Of a stretch of DNA of 64,000 nt, positions 58,786-64,000 are shown one piece after another. The position numbers and the translations under genes are program-made. Position 1 is the stretch's first letter; every line of letters starts with the position of its first letter. The stretch covers positions 930,001-994,000 of the forward strand of contig JAESUZ010002684.1 of the NCBI GenBank assembly GCA_017311185.1, given 5' to 3'. Below the pieces are notes generated by a model. The model was not told where the DNA came from. It ran no database searches and was given only the letters and a program-made list of their open reading frames with translations. Origin of the DNA: Proteles cristata cristata. Taxonomy: Eukaryota > Chordata > Mammalia > Carnivora > Hyaenidae.

Positions 58786-60886
58786 TTGACTTCTATGGCT
58801 CTTGGCTCCCAAATTCAGCTGTACATGAATTGGGGTATTGTTGCCTGAAGGTACTACATTGAAGTCCATTCCTCCTCCTATGAGTGTTCACTTCACACAT
58901 CCTTAAACCTTAGGTAGTAGTTTATTCAAACCGTTTCACTCAGATAGAGTCCAATGAAATCCAAGAATAAAAGATCTCTCCTTGTAATAAACCTCTCAAC
59001 ACTAGGTTAGGTTGATAACCATGGAAAATTATCTGCAAAAATGGTCTATGGAGGTGTCAGGTTCTTTTGTGAATGACTTGGGCAAAGTATCTGATCAATT
59101 TTTTTTTCCTTAGATGATGGATAGCAAGTATTTAAAAATCCCTCAGTATTAAAATACTTGAGTACTATCACAAAAGAGCCTAAACAAGAAATTTGACAAA
59201 TTGGCGACTTTAGTAACTGCTAAAAATATCTTTCTGCCTTAGCTTTTCAATATTTGGAAGTTTACAGAGGCTTTCCTAGGATATTTGTACGGGTAGGGGG
59301 GGCGTTGACTCACTAAGATATTACAAAGGGTCGTAGACAGTTTAAGAATAAAGTTAAAAGGGTGGGATTTTTCAGTATGTTCTTCTTAAAACTGAGTCTA
59401 TGCAGTAAGGTGGCTTCTACATGTCCACATAGCTTTGTGTCAGACCTGTTACTCAACCTGACTCAGAAAAATCTGCCTACTGTCAAAACAAACAAACAAG
59501 CTAAAGAATGGGAAAAAATTGACTACCCTTTCTTGCACAAATACCTCTCTGTACTAGGAATGTAATACTTACAAGGTCAACAGTGCCTTTTACTGGTAAA
59601 GAAACAAAAGAAATGAATGCCAATTTCACTAAGAAAAGGGAACTATATAAAGCACTTAGATGGACTGTAAGCCTCACATAGGAAGGTGATTAAATCCAGA
59701 AGTGAGCAATTAGACACTTTCTTGAAAAATTTCATTATAAAAAGCATTGTTGATGAGAAAGTTACATTCCCATGCAGAGATGAAGCAACATTGTCTCTGA
59801 GTCCTCACCACTGTCATCTCTACAGTTACTACCTGGGGTTTAAATGAGCAGCATTAGACTTGGACTGTGGGCTGCCTGCTCCACAGCACAAAAGCAGAGG
59901 AGATAAGTATGGTAATGAAGTTGGCTCTGTTCTGCTTTCCAGAGACCAATTAAAAAGATGCAAGCTTTGCATTCTCCTAGTCTAACACCCACCTTCTACT
60001 AACCATCCTGAAGGGAGAGAAGAAACAAAGCAACCTTAGGCTGAAGATGACTAGAAATATGAATCTGATTACAGAAGGAACAGTCCAGGGACCTCCCAGG
60101 AATTGTCCTCCTGGACAGCGAATCCGTGTTACTGCAGCATCTCGGGGAAGCAGGTTCATGGTGTAGTGAGTTAGCCAGGATTCTGTTGAGTAAAATGTTA
60201 TTTTTTTTTTTTTACCACATTTGTCTAATAAAGCATACTGTGAAATTAGTAACATAAAACCAATTATGTAATCCCTGAGAAATCAATTTCTTTATTAAAG
60301 GAATCAATTCGCTAGGTACCAGTGATGCCTCGTAACAGACTAACCTGAATAAATGCACCATGCAAAAGCTATTTGAACTCGTTTCTATATCATGGAAGTG
60401 AAAGAAAAGTGAATTTCAGAGAAGTGGAAAATGGTAAACTCATGTTTTTCTTTTATAGGCCTAAGATTTTTCTTTTTAGTCTTGATGGGAATTGTTATAG
60501 TTAGAATATATTTGATTTATATTTACTTCCAAAAAAAGATTGGAATTCAGTATTGATTGGGCTTGATAGTCATATGTTAGCAGTGCTTCTTGGGGGAGGA
60601 AGGGAATACATCTTATGATCCAAGGAGGGCAATATTACTTAATTCCTTCTTGTGGCTAGATAAATGGCTCTCTCCCTCCCTCTCTTAATTAATCGAGTAC
60701 CTTGAGTGTTCCTTGTATCTAGACGATAGTCAGGCTTTAACTGATGTGATATTATTTTTTAAGGATCACAGTTAATTTAATATAAATGGAACAATGGGCA
60801 AAAAAGGCTGATTTTTCTTTTTAGTGGTTTCTTTAAGCTTGGAGAATTTTCTACAAAGACCTGCATCCTAAAAAAACAACCACACA
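58786..60886. other. Unique intronic sequence, nothing recognised
   Basis: About 2.1 kb with no supportable gene or young repeat. A T run occurs at about 60200-60213. Confidence 0.4.
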
Positions 60887-61003
60887 GGGGTGCCTTGTTG
60901 GCATGGTTGGTGGAGTGTGTGGCTCTTGATCTCCGGGTCATGAGTTCAAGCCCCATGTTGAGTGTAGAGATGACATGAAAATTTAGAAATAAAATAAAAT
61001 TAA
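60887..61003 (+). mobile_element. Short CAN-type SINE (tRNA head), sense
   Basis: GGGGTGCCTTGTTGGCATGG, then GGCTCTTGATCTCCGGGTCA, AGTTCAAGCCCCATGTTGAG and TGTAGAGATGACATGAAAAT with an A/T tail. It is the same short layout as the copy at 54524. Confidence 0.9.
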
Positions 61004-61013
61004 TGTAGTCCAT

Positions 61014-61222
61014 GGGGCGCCTGGATGGCTCGATCAGTCAAATATCTGACTCTTGATTTTGGCTCAGGTCATGATCTCATGGTTGTGAGCATGGAGCTGA
61101 CTTTGATGGATCAAGGCTGAGCATGGAGCCTGCTTTCGATTCTCTCTCTCGCTTTCTCTCTTTCTCCCTCCCCTTCCTCCCTCCCTCTCTCTCTCTCTCA
61201 ATAAGTAAATATTTAAAAAAAC
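61014..61222 (+). mobile_element. tRNA-derived SINE, sense, rearranged middle
   Basis: GGGGCGCCTGGATGGCTCGA, a middle that repeats GAGCATGGAGC twice, a long CT block (61140-61200), and the tail AATAAGTAAATATTTAAAAA. It lies 10 bp after the previous SINE. Confidence 0.92.
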
Positions 61223-62289
61223 CAAATGCCTATAAAAAGTCCCCACACAATGTCAAATTTGCATCAGCTTTAGTATACTTAATTTACTCAAGAATTCTCT
61301 GATAGAATTTATTGCAATAATTTAGTATTTACTCAGGTGATTGAAAGAAGAAAAAGCGAAGTAGTAACGCATGTCAATACTGTATATTATGTCCTAACTT
61401 TTTTTAGAAAATGAAACCTTTCTGTCCATGGATTGTCATGGCTGCTGAACAGGAAAAATGAAGAGAGCAGAGAATGTTTGAAGGCTTTGAGTGATGCTCT
61501 AAATTTAGGGCTTTAGGGCATGGTGTGGTCCACCCTCATTTTATTGTCAAAACAACTGAGTTTATGTGACTGGTCCCCTGTCCCCAAGCTGTATAGTAAG
61601 AGGGAGGTCCGTGACTGTGACGCTACTTTGCTCTGCTGCTGTCACAAGCTTTTACATTGCATCTGCAGTGGCTCATTTTGCTTTTCAACACAAGCGAGTC
61701 TGTAGGACCTCTCCTATTGACCTAAGGCTTCATTTCCACGAAAAAGCTACACTGCATGTTGTAATTGTGGGTTTTTAAAATTTTTATAATGGAACATATG
61801 GACCTACATTAAGTACATCTGTGATGAAAGGATGAATCCTGTGATAGAATGTGGAGAGGGTCATAAGCTGAAAGCCTTCGAGACACATAGTAAACAGTCT
61901 GAACCAATTTGGGGATCTAGTTTTTGCAGCATATTTGAGACACATGAGTGTCTAATGCAATGAAACTTTATAGTTCTGCATCTGAGACATTACTAAGCAG
62001 CTACATATTCCTTTTATGCAATATATTAGCAATGGATTTCTTTAAAGTAGAAATTCCAGAACTTTAAACAGCAACTCAGAAACCTCGATTAAAGGACTTT
62101 TTAATTTTTTGTTATGTAACAAACCGATTAAAGTAAAAGAAAAAAAAATTGAGTCATGACAAGCATGTTTCCTTTTGTTTCCCTCAGAGGAAAAACCATC
62201 TCAGCAATTCATTGGTGAATCTGAGCAGCCCACTTTTCTTCTGGAACGTTCTTTGTTGACTAGATACATTTCTAAGTAACCATGGTAAC
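61223..62289. other. Unique intronic sequence, nothing recognised
   Basis: About 1.1 kb without a supportable gene or repeat. Confidence 0.4.
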
Positions 62290-62420
62290 AGTGCTTTATA
62301 ATTTACAACCTGTTACCCAGGCATTATCTAATGTGATCCTCAAAATATCCCAATCTAGTAGGTGAGAGAGGTTGTCCCTAATTTTCCAGATGAGAAAGTG
62401 TAGGCCAAGATCATTTACAA
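62290..62420 (+). mobile_element. MIR-like fragment, sense
   Basis: GTGCTTTATAATTTACAACC, then GCATTATCTAATGTGATCCT, CAGATGAGAAAGTGTAGGCC and AAGATCATTTACAAACC follow the MIR core pattern (TTATCTCATTTAATCCTCA...CAGATGAGGAAACTGAGGC). It is diverged. Confidence 0.6.
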
Positions 62421-62580
62421 ACCATCTGATACAAATTTAAGTAGCTGTGTTGGAAACACTCAGCATAGACAACCCTCCCTCCCTTCCCTCAAGTGTGTAG
62501 ACTTTTGAGTAAGTCTATAAAATGTTTCCTACCCCCACACAAGTGTGGACTCCTGATTAGGGAACTTCAAATGTTCATCA

Positions 62581-62757
62581 CAGTGTTTACCAAACTGTGG
62601 TGCCCAGAATGATATCAGCATCCTCCGGGCCCTTGTTAGAAGATGCCGGAGATTTTGCATTTCTATCAATTCAGAAATCTTTGGGGTGGGTCACAGCAAT
62701 CTGTGTACAGCAAGCTTTCCAGCTGATTCTGAAGCATCCAAAGTTTAAGGACCACTG
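62581..62757 (+). mobile_element. MER5A-like hAT nonautonomous transposon
   Basis: Near full length: it starts CAGTGTTTACCAAACTGTGG, contains GATTTTGCATTTCTATCAAT, and ends GCATCCAAAGTTTAAGGACC then ACTG. Both ends match the MER5A termini (CAGTGGTTCTCAAACT...GACCACTG). I see no 8-bp target duplication. Confidence 0.85.
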
Positions 62758-64000
62758 ATCTATACCCGAAAGGTACTTAATTTGTATTCAAGTAACACTC
62801 TTCCCTGCAATTCAAATGTCAGTATTGAAGAATTTGAAAGAAAACCACAGACATTAATACTAATTAACTATTCTTCTGGGCATCATTGCAGATAGTCTTT
62901 CCCTTGTATTTTGTTGCTGTTGAGCAGAGATATTTAAGAAAAGTTGCATTTTTCTTTTAGAGTGAAACACAGCATTAGTGGAAGACTGCGAGCGTTGTGC
63001 TGATGATTAACATATTCTTTTGAAGAAGAGTGAGAAGTAAAATTAAAAGAGAAACAGGTTGAGAGGGAAGGAAAAAAATTAAAAAATCATGGACCGCTGA
63101 GCTATGTTGTTAACAAGAATAACTTTTAGATTTATTGAATTTGATGGCTAGGATGTTGGTAGGAAAACAGCGCAAAGGAAAAAAAGTTGTGTTTGATTTT
63201 TGTTCTTTCTCGTGGTCATGAATATAATTTGGATTCCGTGAAAACAAATATAGATGGGCAATTTTAAGAGAAAGCTGACGTGGAGATGTCTGAATAAGTA
63301 CACAGTTTTTCACTGTTGGTTTAAACCCAGTCCATTGGACCAAGAGTGGAAGAGGCCCTTTATAGTCTGGGGAGGTGGTCACTGATCTAATTCCAGTGGA
63401 GGACCCAGCAGTCCTAGATGGATTGCATATCTCTTGGTATCTAATAATTAGAAGATGAAAAGACATTCATGTACTGCAGTCCTTGAGAAAGAAATGGTGA
63501 AGGCGGTGCTTCAAATTAAGATGGGTAGAGAGCTGAGGTCTGGTGTGTTGCAGCTTGTTGGTGAGGAGACTAGCCAGCTCCTCCTTTCTGCAGGCATCTT
63601 GGAGGATTGAGTTTTTACTGTGAGTATGGCAATAGATTCTAGAAAATTAGTGTCAACTGCCCAGAAAGGCAGGGATGAGATGGCTGAGAAATGGTGGCAG
63701 CTTAGGAAGCTAGATGGTGTCTTCTGTAGCTAAGTGTTCTTTACTCCCTTTCTCTAAAGAACAGTCTGCTTTACTAACAATACACATTTTATGCTCTCAT
63801 AATTCCTCTCACTTGTAACAAAGCAACTTTTTATAGACTTGAAAGCATTGTTGTCTATAGTTTTCTGAAGGGAATCGAACAGTATTTTGCAAACTGTCTT
63901 CACAACTGAATTCCTGTTTATTTCCAAAGCAAAATCTCACGGAGTGCTTTTGTGTATGGAGTTTGTAAGAGTGGAGTTTGCTGGTTACAGTTTGGGGAGA
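62758..64000. other. Unique intronic sequence to the window end
   Basis: About 1.2 kb without a supportable gene. A minus-strand open frame at 63110-63466 has no recognisable domain. Confidence 0.4.

Noticed and set aside
54619..60886. A 6.3-kb stretch without young SINEs or L1s after the exon
   Set aside because: With about 34 SINEs in 64 kb, one gap of this size can easily arise by chance. No conservation data are at hand to argue for constraint.

Overview
The window is mammalian nuclear DNA from a cat-like carnivore (Feliformia, most likely a felid). The main evidence is about 34 tRNA-derived SINEs whose heads read like GGGGCGCCTGGGTGGCTCAG. They carry internal Pol III boxes, a CT-rich middle and an AATAAA/A-rich tail, which is the SINEC_Fc / CAN-SINE type. 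Carnivore L1 3' ends, older L1M, MIR and hAT fragments, and microsatellites fill in the rest. There are no prokaryotic signatures. Genus and species cannot be told from this window.

Only one coding element is supported: a 114-nt internal exon at 53757-53870 on the + strand, with consensus AG and GTAAGG splice sites. It encodes part of the first cGMP-binding domain (CNB-A) of cGMP-dependent protein kinase 1 (PRKG1). All residues visible are those expected from the mammalian protein, including the FGELA...RTATV phosphate-binding cassette. PRKG1 is known for very large introns, so 1-53756 and 53871-64000 are read as the two flanking introns. I saw no other PRKG1 exon, no second gene and no RNA gene.

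Layout. 1-10.5 kb: intron with an (ATT)n tract, paired antisense SINEs, a polypyrimidine tract, an L1 3' fragment with a clear 14-bp target duplication, and two + strand SINEs. 10.6-17.2 kb: one ancient, internally deleted L1M (+ strand) that took six later SINE insertions; one of these SINEs was itself split by a minus-strand L1 carrying what looks like a 3'-transduced segment. 17.2-36 kb: sparse SINEs, two inverted copies of a Tigger-like DNA transposon, an antisense ancient L1 3' UTR, a 96-bp tandem duplication, and an internally duplicated SINE. 36-53.7 kb: more SINEs, microsatellites, a 1.9-kb antisense L1, and a SINE-L1 pair that may be one chimeric insertion. 53.7-64 kb: the PRKG1 exon, a young antisense L1 fragment only 215 bp downstream of it, then mostly unique intron with two SINEs, a MIR-like piece and a MER5A-like transposon.

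I did not find a new gene system. The observations most worth checking are structural: two same-orientation L1 3' ends about 7.3 kb apart that bracket the PRKG1 exon, the three-level nested insertion near 16 kb, and the possible template-jump chimera near 50 kb. Repeat family names are from memory of consensus sequences and were not run through a repeat library. Boundaries without a visible target-site duplication (TSD) are good to about 10-20 bp.
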